Shown here piece by piece: positions 23,683-33,450 of a stretch of 64,000 nt of DNA. Origin of the DNA: Candidatus Obscuribacterales bacterium (GTDB lineage Bacteria; Cyanobacteriota; Vampirovibrionia; Obscuribacterales; Obscuribacteraceae); NCBI GenBank assembly GCA_021732085.1, contig JAKFVQ010000020.1, positions 1-64,000 on the forward strand. The letters are read 5' to 3'. Both the position numbers and the translations under genes were made by a program. The number at the start of each line of letters is the position of its first letter. The first letter of the stretch is position 1. The notes below the pieces were generated by a model that saw nothing but the letters and a program-made list of their open reading frames with translations, did not search any database and was not told the origin of the DNA.

Positions 23683-25317
23683 CTATTCGAATTTTAGCGG
23701 GGCTTTGACTAGAAGGTTGTCGACTGAGATTCTGCCGGTGTCGCGGAGGAGTTGGGCTTGGGATATGTTATAGGCGATCATAGCCTGCGCGTTTTCGATT
23801 AGAGCTGAGGTGACGTCCTCTTGTGCTTTCAGCACGTCGATATTCTTACCCACTCCGTATTGGAAGCGCATCTGTGCCAGGCGAAGCTCCTCGGCTGAAG
23901 AGTTCACTTTTGCCGACGTCTCATCCAACTTCCGAAATGCACTCAGCGTTTTCAAATACGATTGTCTGACTTCGTTGGTTACGCTGTTTAGTTTCTTGTT
24001 CAACTCCAGCATCGACTGCCGTGATTGCGCTCGCGCTGCTTCGATGTTTCCGAAGTCCGTAACCCCCATTCCATTGAAATTCCAGTTCAACCCATAACCA
24101 AGTGTTAGCAACGGGCTGATTTGCCTCGATACTTGACGTTGCACGGGAATCGACCCGGGCGTGCCTGTAGTAGCCGGTGCAAGTGTGATTGGGCTCAGCG
24201 CGCTTGTTACAGTCTCCTTTGAATTCGACAGCGTCTCGCCTAAACCATACGCGGTGCCAAAGAACTGAAAGGTCGGTAGCAATTTCGCTGTATTGATTCG
24301 CGATTGCTTTTGCGATGCTAACCACAATTCACGAAACTGTTTGAGTTCGGGACGGTACTCGATCGCAGTTTTAAGCAAAGCTGACGGATGCGAAGATTCT
24401 GATACCAAGCGACGCACTTCCACCGTTCTATTATTTGGAATGAGGTCGACGCCCTGATCCAAGTTTAGAAGATCGGCAAGATCGATCGCCGCGCTCCGTC
24501 GTGCGATTTGCTGATCAATTAAGCGCTGGCGGTCAGAGGACAATTGCGTTTCTGCTTGCAGTAAATCCAGCCGTGTCGCCTTTCCACCCTGCAGCAGTGT
24601 TTGATTCAAATTGAGCTGTGCAACTGATGTATCGACGGCTTTGATGCGAATTTGAAGAAGCGCTTCAGCAAGAAGCAAATTCAAATATCGTCTCGTGCTC
24701 TCGACCAATGTATCGCTTAGTGTTGCCTTTTGCTGGAAACGCGAAGCGTGCAGGTAGTTTCGATTTTGCAAAGCCGTGAATAGAACCTTGCCACCTTGGA
24801 ACGCATAGTAGGTGAATCCGGCATTGGTGATGATGAATGGCGTGTTAATCCTCGCGCCACCACCCGAAGATCCGCCGCCAAGAAATGGCAGGTTTAGCTT
24901 GCCCTTTAGATATTGATACCGATATCCGAGGTTGACGTTCGGCAGAAATCCACCATACGAGGATAACAGCGACCATGACTTTTCGGAGACATCTTCTTTC
25001 CGAATCTTTATATCAAGATTTTGCGTCACCGCAATCTTCAGTACTTCTTCAAACGAAATCGTTCGACTCGAAGTTGAGTCCAGCCCGTAGGGGTCGAGTG
25101 CCTTGGTGATCGAAATCAGCGCTTGCAGTTTCGGTGCCTGTACATCAATGGCGCCGAATCTCTGCGAGTCGTTTTGCTCTATTGGGATTGTTCTCAGTGC
25201 TGGATCCGCTTTGTCTTGGGCAAGCGCCGGGCCGGCAGCAGGAAGCAAAAACGCTAGTGCAGTTATCGCCGATATTCGGGCTTTCCATTTCGCAAAGACT
25301 GTTTCGTGTAGATTCAT
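23683..25317 (-). CDS. TolC-family outer membrane efflux protein
   Basis: 544 residues. Signal peptide ends near ALAQDK. Two OEP repeats follow, recognisable from the paired motifs TISFEEVLKIAVTQNLDI, ..LRLAQMRFQYGVGKNIDVLKAQEDVTSALIENAQA and the earlier QTLLQGGKATRLDLLQAETQLSSD. Such proteins trimerise into a beta-barrel plus periplasmic alpha-tunnel that conducts exported substrates across the outer membrane. ATG at 25317 with an excellent AAGGAGG 6 nt upstream. It is the last gene of the exporter operon, directly after the second permease (11 nt), so the set is a dedicated tripartite pump rather than one sharing a distant TolC. Confidence 0.93.
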   Translation of the reverse strand: MNLHETVFAKWKARISAITALAFLLPAAGPALAQDKADPALRTIPIEQNDSQRFGAIDVQAPKLQALISITKALDPYGLDSTSSRTISFEEVLKIAVTQNLDIKIRKEDVSEKSWSLLSSYGGFLPNVNLGYRYQYLKGKLNLPFLGGGSSGGGARINTPFIITNAGFTYYAFQGGKVLFTALQNRNYLHASRFQQKATLSDTLVESTRRYLNLLLAEALLQIRIKAVDTSVAQLNLNQTLLQGGKATRLDLLQAETQLSSDRQRLIDQQIARRSAAIDLADLLNLDQGVDLIPNNRTVEVRRLVSESSHPSALLKTAIEYRPELKQFRELWLASQKQSRINTAKLLPTFQFFGTAYGLGETLSNSKETVTSALSPITLAPATTGTPGSIPVQRQVSRQISPLLTLGYGLNWNFNGMGVTDFGNIEAARAQSRQSMLELNKKLNSVTNEVRQSYLKTLSAFRKLDETSAKVNSSAEELRLAQMRFQYGVGKNIDVLKAQEDVTSALIENAQAMIAYNISQAQLLRDTGRISVDNLLVKAPLKFE

Positions 25318-25328
25318 CAGATGCCTCC

Positions 25329-26435
25329 TTAAGCCATCTGCTTTCTAAATCGGGATGCGCTTAGAGAGAGCAATACAGCAGCAAATACAAACAGAACTAA
25401 GACTTCTGGCCAGAGGATGTCTAAGCCGACACCTTTCAATAAAACGCCTTTGAGGCAGACGATGTAATAACGCAATGGATTGAGCAAGGACAAGTTTCTG
25501 AAGAACTCAGGCATGCTTTCTAGCGGCGCCAGTGCGCCGGAAAGCGTGATGACTGGCATTGTGATGAAGAAGGAAATCAGCATCGCCTGCCGCTGATTTG
25601 ATGAGATTGTTGCTAATGAAATGCCGATGGACATCACAACGAATATATAAAGGAGAGAAATGAGAAACAAGGCGAGGGGGTCGCCTCGGAAGGGCAGATG
25701 AAATATCCCCATGCTGATGCTGAGGCTGACGCCGATATTGATGAACAAGACGACGAGCAAGGGGATGATTTTAGCGATGAGAATCTCTGCTGAGCTTACT
25801 GGTGTCATGAGCAGTTGCTCTAACGTGCCGGTTTCTTTTTCGCGAAGCAGTGTGGATGAGGAGACAAGGATTCCCGCAATATTGAGCACCATGCCGATAA
25901 CGCCCGGCACGAAGAACCATGACGCCACAAGACCAGGGTTGTACAAAAACGTGGAGTCTAAATCTACGAAATCTACACCGACTTGAGTTTGTGCGTGTTC
26001 GCTGGTGAAGTTGTTGAATATTTGAATCATATAGCCGGTTGTAATTCCTGCCGTATTCGCGTCCACGGCGTCGAGCAGGATTTGAACCTTGGCACGCTTT
26101 CCTTGTTTCAGGGTGCGTGTGAATTCCGGTCCGATGACTAGCCCGGCGTCAAGTTTTCCGTCACGAACCTTTAGGGACAGCTCAGTCTCATTGCCACCAC
26201 TATCCTCGAGATCGAAGACTTGATTTCTGGTAAGCGCCGCGATCAAATCTCGCGACACCGGGGATGCCGCATAGTCGATGACACCAAGTCGCAAGTGTTT
26301 GACCTCGGGGCTGAGCGCGAATCCGTATGCGCACAACTGCACCACAGGGGTGATTACCAGAATCACCAACAATTGTTTATTCCGAAGGAGCTGAAGAAAC
26401 TCCTTCACTAATAGTGCACTGAATCCGCTTCCCAA
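25329..26435 (-). CDS. ybhR: ABC-2 type permease (YbhR-like)
   Basis: 368 residues. ABC2-membrane topology: an N-terminal membrane helix (LLVILVITPVVQLCAYGFAL), a long periplasmic domain (about 30-175), then five helices at the C-terminal half, including VALLREKETGTLEQLLMTPV-type coupling sequence before them. The start is a TTG at 26435 with GGAGG 10 nt upstream. It follows the other permease by 15 nt. Together they form the membrane dimer driven by the double-NBD ATPase. In Escherichia coli the YbhFSR complex exports cations and drugs (known family); the substrate here is inferred only. Confidence 0.9.
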   Translation of the reverse strand: MGSGFSALLVKEFLQLLRNKQLLVILVITPVVQLCAYGFALSPEVKHLRLGVIDYAASPVSRDLIAALTRNQVFDLEDSGGNETELSLKVRDGKLDAGLVIGPEFTRTLKQGKRAKVQILLDAVDANTAGITTGYMIQIFNNFTSEHAQTQVGVDFVDLDSTFLYNPGLVASWFFVPGVIGMVLNIAGILVSSSTLLREKETGTLEQLLMTPVSSAEILIAKIIPLLVVLFINIGVSLSISMGIFHLPFRGDPLALFLISLLYIFVVMSIGISLATISSNQRQAMLISFFITMPVITLSGALAPLESMPEFFRNLSLLNPLRYYIVCLKGVLLKGVGLDILWPEVLVLFVFAAVLLSLSASRFRKQMA

Positions 26436-26450
26436 CTTTGCTTCACCTCC

Positions 26451-27563
26451 TCACTTCGAAAGTTGCATTTTGCGCATGCCTGCTACACCTAACGCTAGAA
26501 AAAATAGTGTGATGCCCGCCAGCATGACGGGAGCATACCAGTGCGCTGTCCACGAGCCGCCCCGCACGAAAGCATCGCGCGCCGCTTCAATGTAATAGCG
26601 GGCTGCCACCACATTGGAAATCAGTGATATCGGGTATGTGATGTTTCGAATCGGATATATGAAACCTGACAGTAACATTGACCCGAGAAATCCAACCATC
26701 GCGCAAATTTGCACAGCCGCCATCTGATTGTTGGCGCGGGTTCCAGCCCATGTGCCGAACACGACACCACTTGCTACATAGAGCACTGTGCATATGAAAA
26801 ATGCCAAGGGATTGCCCACGAAGGGAACTTGGAAAACAATGAAAGATTCCAATATCACGATTGCCGACACCGCCATTCCAATGCAGAAATATGCGATTGC
26901 TTTGCCGAGAATAAGCTCGAACGCGGTGATGCTGGATGCGTAAAGCTGAAGAATGGTGCCCTGCTCTTTCTCGCGCACCATTGCGAACGCTGCAAGAAGC
27001 GCAGGGAAGATCCATGTCACAAGTGCGATAGCGCCCGGAACGATGTGCAGAGTCTCTTTTCTGCCAGGGTTAAACCACAGCCTTATTCGCGGTGTGACCA
27101 GCGATCGCTTCTGTGGGAGCCCCTCCTGAGCAAGATATGATTCAGTCAGTGCAAGCAGCCCATTCTTAATTATTCGGGCGTTATTGACGTCCGTTCCATC
27201 AATGAGGACTTGAACTTCTGCCCGTTGCTTCTGTTTTAGCCTGCGCGAAAACTCCGGCGGAATGACAATCGTTGCTTTCGCTTCACTGTCATCCAGCGGG
27301 TCGAGAACGTGCTTCCCTGACCAGGTGATTGGAATGAACTGACCGCTAGCGAAAATACAGTCGACATAGTCTCGGCTGAATTTGCCGGAGTCGTAGTTCG
27401 CAATTGCAACCGGAATATCTTTCGCTTCAAGCTTTGTCGCAAATCCGTACATGAGCATTGCGACAAATGGCAGCACAAAAGCGAGCATCACCGTCAATGG
27501 ATCCCGCCGAAACTGGAATAGCTCCTTCTGTGTTTGTGCTAATGCTCTTCTGAGGACGCGCAT
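26451..27563 (-). CDS. ybhS: ABC-2 type permease (YbhS-like)
   Basis: 370 residues with the same plan as its partner: N-terminal helix (LTVMLAFVLPFVAMLMYGFA), extended periplasmic domain with many charged residues, then a coupling segment FAMVREKEQGTILQLYASSI and a helix bundle to the C-terminus. The ATG at 27563 overlaps the TGA of the ATPase gene (TGATG), implying translational coupling; GAGG is 8 nt upstream. A GTG one codon earlier is possible. The two permeases are paralogues and most likely form a heterodimer. Confidence 0.9.
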   Translation of the reverse strand: MRVLRRALAQTQKELFQFRRDPLTVMLAFVLPFVAMLMYGFATKLEAKDIPVAIANYDSGKFSRDYVDCIFASGQFIPITWSGKHVLDPLDDSEAKATIVIPPEFSRRLKQKQRAEVQVLIDGTDVNNARIIKNGLLALTESYLAQEGLPQKRSLVTPRIRLWFNPGRKETLHIVPGAIALVTWIFPALLAAFAMVREKEQGTILQLYASSITAFELILGKAIAYFCIGMAVSAIVILESFIVFQVPFVGNPLAFFICTVLYVASGVVFGTWAGTRANNQMAAVQICAMVGFLGSMLLSGFIYPIRNITYPISLISNVVAARYYIEAARDAFVRGGSWTAHWYAPVMLAGITLFFLALGVAGMRKMQLSK

Positions 27564-29497
27564 CACTTATTCCTCTTCGAGCGTTGCACAATGCTGATGA
27601 AGGCATCTTCCAAGGTGAAGGGAAGTTGCCTCGAAGTGAATATTCTGATTCCGTTATCTGCTAGCTTCTGCTGGCAGCGCGCCATATCCTCTTCTTTGTT
27701 ATCGAGTACCACGTGCAGGTTCGCACCAAATATGGAGACTTGCCATTCTTCAAAAATTTCTCGCAGCGCTTCATAAGCCTTCGGCGTATTACTTACTTTC
27801 AAGGAGATAAGGACACCTGGCTGAGCGGCTTTAATTTCGCTTGGACTGCCTTCTGCTACAAGTTGCCCATCAACCATGAATCCTAGCCGCGCGCAATGCT
27901 CCGCTTCTTCCAGGAAGTGTGTTGTCACCAGAATGGCAGCACCATTCTTCGCAAACAGTCTTATGTATTGCCAAAGCTGGCGGCGCGCAAGCGGGTCTAC
28001 ACCTGATGTCGGCTCGTCGAGAAAAATAATTGACGGCTGGTGCAAGACCGAAGCGGCGAACGAGAGCTTCTGCTTCCATCCGCCCGGAAGCGCGCCTGCC
28101 ATCGTCCCCTCGTTGCCTTGCAATTCGAATGTGTCGATTGCCCAGCCGATTCGTTCCTTCCGTTCTTTTCCGGAGAGCCCATAGGTCCCGCAATAGAAAT
28201 TGAGATTCTCCATTACCGTGAGGTCGTCATACAACACAAACTTTTGGCTCATGTAGCCGATTTCTTTGCGCAGTTTGACGCTACGCAATTCCGTCTTCCG
28301 GCCGGCTAAGGATACTTCGCCATTGGATATGTCGAGCAATCCACAAAGCATCTTGATGGTAGTCGTTTTGCCTGCGCCATTCGCGCCAAGCAGCCCATAA
28401 ATTTCGCCGTAGTTGATCTGAACGCTGACATTTTTGACTGCCTGAAAATGTCCAAATATTTTTGAGATCGAATGTGCTGCGATCGCTTGACCGCTTTTCG
28501 CCTCCCTCGCTGCCTCGGGAAAGGAGGGCGCGGCCGCATGTTCGGAACTCGACAGCTTCGACACGAAGACATTCTCAAGCGTCGCATCCTCTTCCACGAT
28601 TTCAGGTTTCAAGTCTGCACTCAGCAGTGAATGTAATGCTTCTTTTCCGGCATCTGTATCTCGAACGAGGACGTCTATGCGATCACCAAAGAGCTGAACA
28701 TCCGAAATCGCATCTCCTACAGTTTTCGCTTTTAGCGCATCTTCCAGCTTGTCGAAACTCGACTCGATATCTCTGGTGCGAAGTTCGAGCCGTTTCAGCC
28801 CCAGGTTCCTTTTCAGCTCGGCTGGCGTCCCCATTTCCAGGATCTGGCCTTTGTGAATCAGCGCAATACGATTGCACCTTTCTGCTTCATCCAGATAGGG
28901 CGTTGCAACCGCTATCGTCACTCCTTCTGCCGCGACGTTTCCCAACACGTCCCAGAAATCCCTGCGGGACACGGGATCCACGCCTGTCGTCGGCTCATCG
29001 AGCAAAAGTAATTTCGGTCTGCCAATTAGCGCACAGCAAAGCGCGAGTTTTTGCTTCATACCGCCAGAGAGATTTTGGGCTAAGCGATCGCCAAACTTTT
29101 CCAGCCCCATGATTCGCAGATAGCGCTCACGCCTTTCTTTGAACTTCGCCTCGGGTACTTCTCTAATTCTTGCCGCATACTCGATGTTCTCATTGATGCT
29201 CAGATCTAGATAAAGCGAAAACGTTTGCGTGAGGTAACCAATATCGAGACGAACCTGCCGCGGATCCTTTCCAAGAATTGCAACCTCGCCCTTGCTCTCA
29301 TCCATGATGCCGCCGAGAATGTGGAAGGTACTGGTTTTACCGGCGCCATCCGGACCAATCAGCCCGAAGATTTCCGACTCCCGAATTTCGAAGTCGATTC
29401 CTTTAAGCGCTGGATAGTTTCCATAATTCTTCTCCAATCCCGAAACCATCACGATTGGTGAATGCGGATTGACGGCATGTGTAGCAAGGGAAAGCAT
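27563..29497 (-). CDS. ybhF: ABC transporter ATPase with two nucleotide-binding domains (YbhF-like)
   Basis: 644 residues, two ABC domains in one chain. NBD1: Walker A GPDGAGKTS (about residue 51), signature LSGGMKQK, Walker B LLLLDEPTTG. NBD2: Walker A GANGAGKTTT (about 370), signature LPGGWKQK in place of LSGG, Walker B IIFLDEPTSG. The altered signature in NBD2 resembles YbhF/RbbA-type proteins, so one ATP site may be degenerate. It powers the YbhS/YbhR permease pair. Its ATG lies 4 nt after the TAA of the fusion-protein gene. Confidence 0.94.
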   Translation of the reverse strand: MLSLATHAVNPHSPIVMVSGLEKNYGNYPALKGIDFEIRESEIFGLIGPDGAGKTSTFHILGGIMDESKGEVAILGKDPRQVRLDIGYLTQTFSLYLDLSINENIEYAARIREVPEAKFKERRERYLRIMGLEKFGDRLAQNLSGGMKQKLALCCALIGRPKLLLLDEPTTGVDPVSRRDFWDVLGNVAAEGVTIAVATPYLDEAERCNRIALIHKGQILEMGTPAELKRNLGLKRLELRTRDIESSFDKLEDALKAKTVGDAISDVQLFGDRIDVLVRDTDAGKEALHSLLSADLKPEIVEEDATLENVFVSKLSSSEHAAAPSFPEAAREAKSGQAIAAHSISKIFGHFQAVKNVSVQINYGEIYGLLGANGAGKTTTIKMLCGLLDISNGEVSLAGRKTELRSVKLRKEIGYMSQKFVLYDDLTVMENLNFYCGTYGLSGKERKERIGWAIDTFELQGNEGTMAGALPGGWKQKLSFAASVLHQPSIIFLDEPTSGVDPLARRQLWQYIRLFAKNGAAILVTTHFLEEAEHCARLGFMVDGQLVAEGSPSEIKAAQPGVLISLKVSNTPKAYEALREIFEEWQVSIFGANLHVVLDNKEEDMARCQQKLADNGIRIFTSRQLPFTLEDAFISIVQRSKRNK

Positions 29498-29501
29498 ATC
29501 G

Positions 29502-30764
29502 TTATTCCAGCTTGATACGGGCGTCAGCGGGCATTCCTGGCTTGGCGAAGCCGCCTGGGTTTGTAAGTCCGATTTTGATGCCGAACACTTGCTTGACGCG
29601 GTCGTTCTTGAAGTAGATGTTCTCTGGCGTGAATGAACCTTGGGGATCGATCTGAATTATTTTTCCGGCGATGGGCTCGTCCGGCTTCGCGTCGAGGAAG
29701 ACTTGCGCCGCTTGCCCGACTCTGATCTTTCCGATTTGACCTTCCGGCACGAATCCGCGCATATAAACGTTGTTGAGATCAATTACCGAAAGCAGCGTTT
29801 GTCCGGGAACCACAACCGCCCCTGGCTCCACTGCGCGAGCGGTCACGACACCGTTTATCGGGCTAAGTATCTTCAAATAGGAGATATTCGCTTTGATGTG
29901 ATCCCTGTCCGCGATTGCATTGGCGACCTCGTGTTCTGCTTGTTTCACTTCGTGTTGCGCTTGCAATAGTTGCTTTTCGAGTGCTAGCTTGCCCGCGCTT
30001 TGAATGTGGGGGCTGAGCCTGCTGGATTGCGCCTGTGCCAGCTGACCCTGTGATGCCTTTAAATCCTTCGCTTCTGCCTGGACATTGGCTGCTCTTGCAT
30101 CAACGATTGCCTTTTGATTGTCGTAGGTGTTGATGACCTGGTCGGCTTCGTCCTTTGTCACGGCTTCCTTAGATACAAGGAACTCGTATCTTTCTTTGCG
30201 CACCTTCGCCAAATTCAAATCGGCTTGCGCTTGAATCAGTTCCGATTTGGCTTTGCTGAGATTCGATTCGTTCATCGCGACGGTGGATTCCCACTGCCGG
30301 ATCTTACCGCCGGAATCCTCTCGCGCTTGCTGCACCTTTAGCTCGGACTCGTCAATTTGCGATTCGAGCACCGCAAGTTTGTCGCGTGATGATTCAACTT
30401 GCTCCTGTGCTTTGCGGATTCGTGCCTCTGTGCCGCGAAGTTGCGCTTGCACGTCGTCGTCGCTGACCTGCGCCAGGAGCTCCTTTTCGGTGACTGTCTC
30501 GCCTTCGCGGTGGAGGATGGCGTCGACCCGCCCGCCGATCTTTGCGCCGACGTTGGTTTCATATCCTTCAATGCGGCCGCTTAATTCAAGTTCGCCGCTC
30601 GACTCCTTGGGGCGATTGAGAAAGTAGAAGGCGCCGGTCGCGAGCAAGCCGATGATTAGCGCTATAAGGATGGGAATGATGGGCGGCTTATGCCGCTTTG
30701 GTGTTGCTGCGCTTGCTTCTGCGGTCTGCGATTTGTTGTTCTCAACTACCATGACAGTTACCAT
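29502..30764 (-). CDS. ybhG: HlyD/YbhG-type membrane-fusion protein
   Basis: 420 residues. A single N-terminal membrane anchor (IIPILIALIIGLLATGAFYF), then beta-barrel/lipoyl half (ELSGRIEGYETNVGAKIGGR), a long coiled-coil hairpin (about 110-290, rich in Lys/Glu/Gln/Ala heptads) and the second lipoyl half (PINGVVTARAVEPGAVVVPG), followed by the barrel. It bridges the inner-membrane ABC complex to the TolC channel. It is the first gene of the operon. The promoter region upstream (30765-30883) has the palindrome CATACAGACGTGTATG. Confidence 0.93.
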   Translation of the reverse strand: MVTVMVVENNKSQTAEASAATPKRHKPPIIPILIALIIGLLATGAFYFLNRPKESSGELELSGRIEGYETNVGAKIGGRVDAILHREGETVTEKELLAQVSDDDVQAQLRGTEARIRKAQEQVESSRDKLAVLESQIDESELKVQQAREDSGGKIRQWESTVAMNESNLSKAKSELIQAQADLNLAKVRKERYEFLVSKEAVTKDEADQVINTYDNQKAIVDARAANVQAEAKDLKASQGQLAQAQSSRLSPHIQSAGKLALEKQLLQAQHEVKQAEHEVANAIADRDHIKANISYLKILSPINGVVTARAVEPGAVVVPGQTLLSVIDLNNVYMRGFVPEGQIGKIRVGQAAQVFLDAKPDEPIAGKIIQIDPQGSFTPENIYFKNDRVKQVFGIKIGLTNPGGFAKPGMPADARIKLE

Positions 30765-30794
30765 TGTCGTCTTTAATGTTCGCTAGAATCATAT

Positions 30795-30810
30795 CATACA
30801 GACGTGTATG
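30795..30810. promoter_or_regulatory. Candidate TetR operator
   Basis: CATACA-GACG-TGTATG is a perfect 16-bp palindrome in the divergent gap between exporter and TetR genes, 30 nt upstream of the fusion-protein start. A further half-site CATACAG lies at 30833. TetR proteins usually bind such palindromes and repress both neighbours. Confidence 0.6.
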
Positions 30811-30883
30811 TATGGATGAGTAAAATCTTTGGCATACAGGCGTTTCGGCAAGCTAAAATGAATGAATCTTGTAGGAGCACCGC

Positions 30884-31567
30884 GTGACATCTGCTGCCCG
30901 GCAAAAGAAAAAGAAGAAGATTGCAGATTCGCTATCTGCTATTGCTTTGGGCACGGAAGAATCGCGGATAGTTTCTGAATCTCCGCGAAGTAAGCGAAAG
31001 CAAATTGTCGGTGCTGCAATTAGAGTTTTTCTTGAGCATGGATATGCTGCGACCACGTTGCAGAAAGTTGCTGAGGAAGCGAATGTGATTCGTGCCACAA
31101 TTTACAGTCATTTTGCAGATAAGAATGAGCTTTTCAAGGCAATCATTGAAGAGCTGACAATCAACCAACTAGGCGAGGATTACGAGCAGCGAATTTCTGC
31201 AGCGACTCCGCGCGAGTTCGTTTATTTGATGCGAGACTTTGTGCAGTCGCGAAAGCAGAACAAGCAATATTTGGCTTTGCTGCGAACGGTTATAGGAGAA
31301 TCTGAGCGCTTTCCCGAGTTGGCGCATCTCTATTTCAAGACAGTGTATTCGCAGGGGATGGTCGTGGCTGAGCGCTATTTTGCTCAACATAGCGAGTTGG
31401 GAGTTGCAAATGCGCAGTCCTTAACCGCCGTTGTTTGCGGATCGATGATGGCGCACCTAATTCAGCAAGAGCTGCTGAGAGGGAAGGAATTAGTGCCTAT
31501 GGATCTCAATGCCGTCGCCGATACCATTGCGGATCTGATCACGCGGACTCCACCTGTGCGTCCTTAG
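30884..31567 (+). CDS. TetR/AcrR-family regulator (CecR-like)
   Basis: 227 residues. After a Lys/Ser-rich leader of about 40 residues, the TetR helix-turn-helix reads QIVGAAIRVFLEHGYAATTL then QKVAEEANVIRATIYSHFAD. The C-terminal domain (about 100-227) is an all-helical ligand pocket. The GTG at 30884 has TAGGAG 7 nt upstream. It is divergent from the exporter operon. In E. coli CecR faces the ybhGFSR operon in the same way, so this is almost certainly its regulator. The ligand is unknown. Confidence 0.9.
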   Translation: MTSAARQKKKKKIADSLSAIALGTEESRIVSESPRSKRKQIVGAAIRVFLEHGYAATTLQKVAEEANVIRATIYSHFADKNELFKAIIEELTINQLGEDYEQRISAATPREFVYLMRDFVQSRKQNKQYLALLRTVIGESERFPELAHLYFKTVYSQGMVVAERYFAQHSELGVANAQSLTAVVCGSMMAHLIQQELLRGKELVPMDLNAVADTIADLITRTPPVRP

Positions 31568-32064
31568 AGTTTGCCTCCATTCTTGCAGGGAGCGATGCTC
31601 CATTTGTTTGTTTCTGTTGAAGCACTTCCCCTTGCTCATGCTGGGAGTTTCAATATCCTGCTGGTTTTCTGCATTAGACATTCGCTCCCTTGTGCTCATG
31701 TGGGAGTGTGGGCATCCTGCTGCTTCTGCTGTGCGCTTTGCCCTTTTTTTCCATGGAGGGCGAGTAATCCTGTCTGATTCTACTGAGGTGGATCTAGAAT
31801 CGGCATTTGTGTTTCTTGTTTATGCGAGCCATCCGAGACAGATAGTGTTATGCTGCAATTTACTTAGTGCTCAATTCGGAAAAACACGCCCTTTTTTCTA
31901 CCTACAAAATGGTGGCATCTTATCTTGCGTGCGCGCTGGACCCCGCGTGTGCGTGTAACCCGCTGGGCGTGCGCCTCGGCGCTGTGTCTAGTCTTGTACG
32001 AAATTAACTCTTTCCAAGGTGGCGGCTGCAAACATATTTTCGGCAGCGAAGCGGGAATAAAGAA
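31568..32064. other. Gene-free region with a degenerate direct repeat
   Basis: No convincing gene. On the minus strand AGCAGGATGCCCACACTCCC (around 31702-31725) and AGCAGGATATTGAAACTCCC (around 31647-31668) are followed by similar (C)CATGAGCA(CA)AGGG tracts, a roughly 55-bp-spaced duplication of the dispersed repeat family. The rest is a T-rich and then G/C-rich stretch before the histidine-kinase gene. Confidence 0.55.
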
Positions 32065-33294
32065 TTGTGTAACGTCGTGAGGCTGAGCAGAGCGATGACG
32101 GGACGAAAGTTTCGCGTAGCCAGGCTTGTGATCGGTCTTTTGACCGGTGTTTTATTGTGGCTCATCTGGCAGGCCTCCGCGATGTTGGTGCCGAAGTCTG
32201 CTGAAAATCGATATCTAGAATTTTTAGCATCCCTGCCTCCAGGATTTATTGATTTCTTTCGGCCCTGGACGCGTGACGAGTTCACCAGATTCTTCCACGT
32301 TCCGGTTTCGGGTTTTGGGCAATGCTGGACCTTTGGCTCTGCGCCGAGTTCCGATGCTCTTATTGTGCACACATGGATCGGATTTCTTCCATTGGCGTGT
32401 TTGTTGGGCGTGCTGTTTACTATATTGAAACCGCTACCACGCTTCATCCTCTGGGTCGCTTCCGTCGCGCTTGTCGGAATCGTCTATGTGTTGTGCATGC
32501 ATGTGTTCCATTATGCTCTTCCCGGCACGCCGGCAATCATCGTATTAAGCTGCTTCTACCTTTGTGGTACTGTAATTCACCTTGAAACTGAAAAGGTTGA
32601 GCATAATCATAAGGTCGCGGTTGATTTGATTCAGCAAGCGGAGGACGAGCGTAAGCGAATCGCGAGGGACCTCCACGACGAATCCTTACAATCGCTTTCA
32701 CAAGTGATCAGACTTTTGGAAAAGTGCGCGGGGGATTTTCCCGACGATGTTTCGCCATCGAAGTTGCGAGATATGCTGCAAAAATGTTTGAATGGGACGC
32801 GCGATATCATCAACGATTTGCATCCCGCGGCGCTCAAAGAATTCGGACTTGCCGCTTGTATTGAAAATCTTGCGCATGAGTCTGCTGCTCACTCCAGTGT
32901 CGTTTGCAAATTTCGAAATCAGGCAACGGATATCCGCTTCAGTGATCTAACTGAACTCTGCATTTATCGAATTGTGCAAGAAGCGGTGAGCAATGTTTGG
33001 AAGCATTCTGAAGCATCCGAAATGTCTGTCAGTATCGAGGAAACTGATGCGTTTTTCATCATCAAGGTTGCAGACAATGGAAAGGGGAATGTGAAGCGCA
33101 AGATGCATTCTTCTGGCATTCATAACATCATGCATCGCGCGGGATTGATTGGTGCGCATGTCTCCTGGAGGGTCCCTGATGAATACGAATCCGGCACGCT
33201 ACTGTATCTGCGTGTGCCGTTGGCGCAGTGCCTGGAGGATGCACGCGGTGAAGCCGGAGCCAATTCTTCTACGATCGCGCTGCCACAGTTGTAG
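32065..33294 (+). CDS. NarL-type sensor histidine kinase
   Basis: 409 residues from TTG 32065 (CGGGA 8-9 nt upstream); an ATG at 32095 is a second option. N-terminal half: helix VARLVIGLLTGVLLWLIWQA, an exposed loop (about 45-105), then two to three membrane helices (FLPLACLLGVLFTIL, FILWVASVALVGIVYVLCMH, IIVLSCFYLCGTVI). HisKA_3 phosphoacceptor box ERKRIARDLHDESLQSL with His about residue 199. The ATP lid motifs EAVSNVWKHS (N box), VADNGKG (G1) and SGTLLYL are present. It senses an envelope or membrane signal and phosphorylates the response regulator encoded 181 nt downstream. Confidence 0.92.
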   Translation: MCNVVRLSRAMTGRKFRVARLVIGLLTGVLLWLIWQASAMLVPKSAENRYLEFLASLPPGFIDFFRPWTRDEFTRFFHVPVSGFGQCWTFGSAPSSDALIVHTWIGFLPLACLLGVLFTILKPLPRFILWVASVALVGIVYVLCMHVFHYALPGTPAIIVLSCFYLCGTVIHLETEKVEHNHKVAVDLIQQAEDERKRIARDLHDESLQSLSQVIRLLEKCAGDFPDDVSPSKLRDMLQKCLNGTRDIINDLHPAALKEFGLAACIENLAHESAAHSSVVCKFRNQATDIRFSDLTELCIYRIVQEAVSNVWKHSEASEMSVSIEETDAFFIIKVADNGKGNVKRKMHSSGIHNIMHRAGLIGAHVSWRVPDEYESGTLLYLRVPLAQCLEDARGEAGANSSTIALPQL

Positions 33295-33396
33295 TGTCTG
33301 ATTGCATTTCTGCAGAGCGCCATGAAGGCATCGCAACAGTCTATAAGATAAAGATAGAAATGGGATTACAGGAGTGCCAAAAAGGGAGCGCAGCTT

Positions 33397-33450
33397 ATGA
33401 ATTGGAACAGCACGTATTGGTGCCGTGTAGAGCGCAGCGTGTGGCGTTAG
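33397..33450 (+). CDS. 17-codon Trp-rich mini-ORF between kinase and regulator (doubtful)
   Basis: AAGGGAG lies 10 nt before an ATG at 33397 that opens MNWNSTYWCRVERSVWR and stops at 33450. It has three Trp codons. It may be a leader peptide in the kinase-regulator transcript, or chance. It is not conserved information; confidence is low. Confidence 0.2.
   Translation: MNWNSTYWCRVERSVWR

Noticed and set aside
32622..32837. Minus-strand frame opposite the histidine kinase phosphoacceptor region
   Set aside because: Shadow of the conserved HisKA_3 helix.
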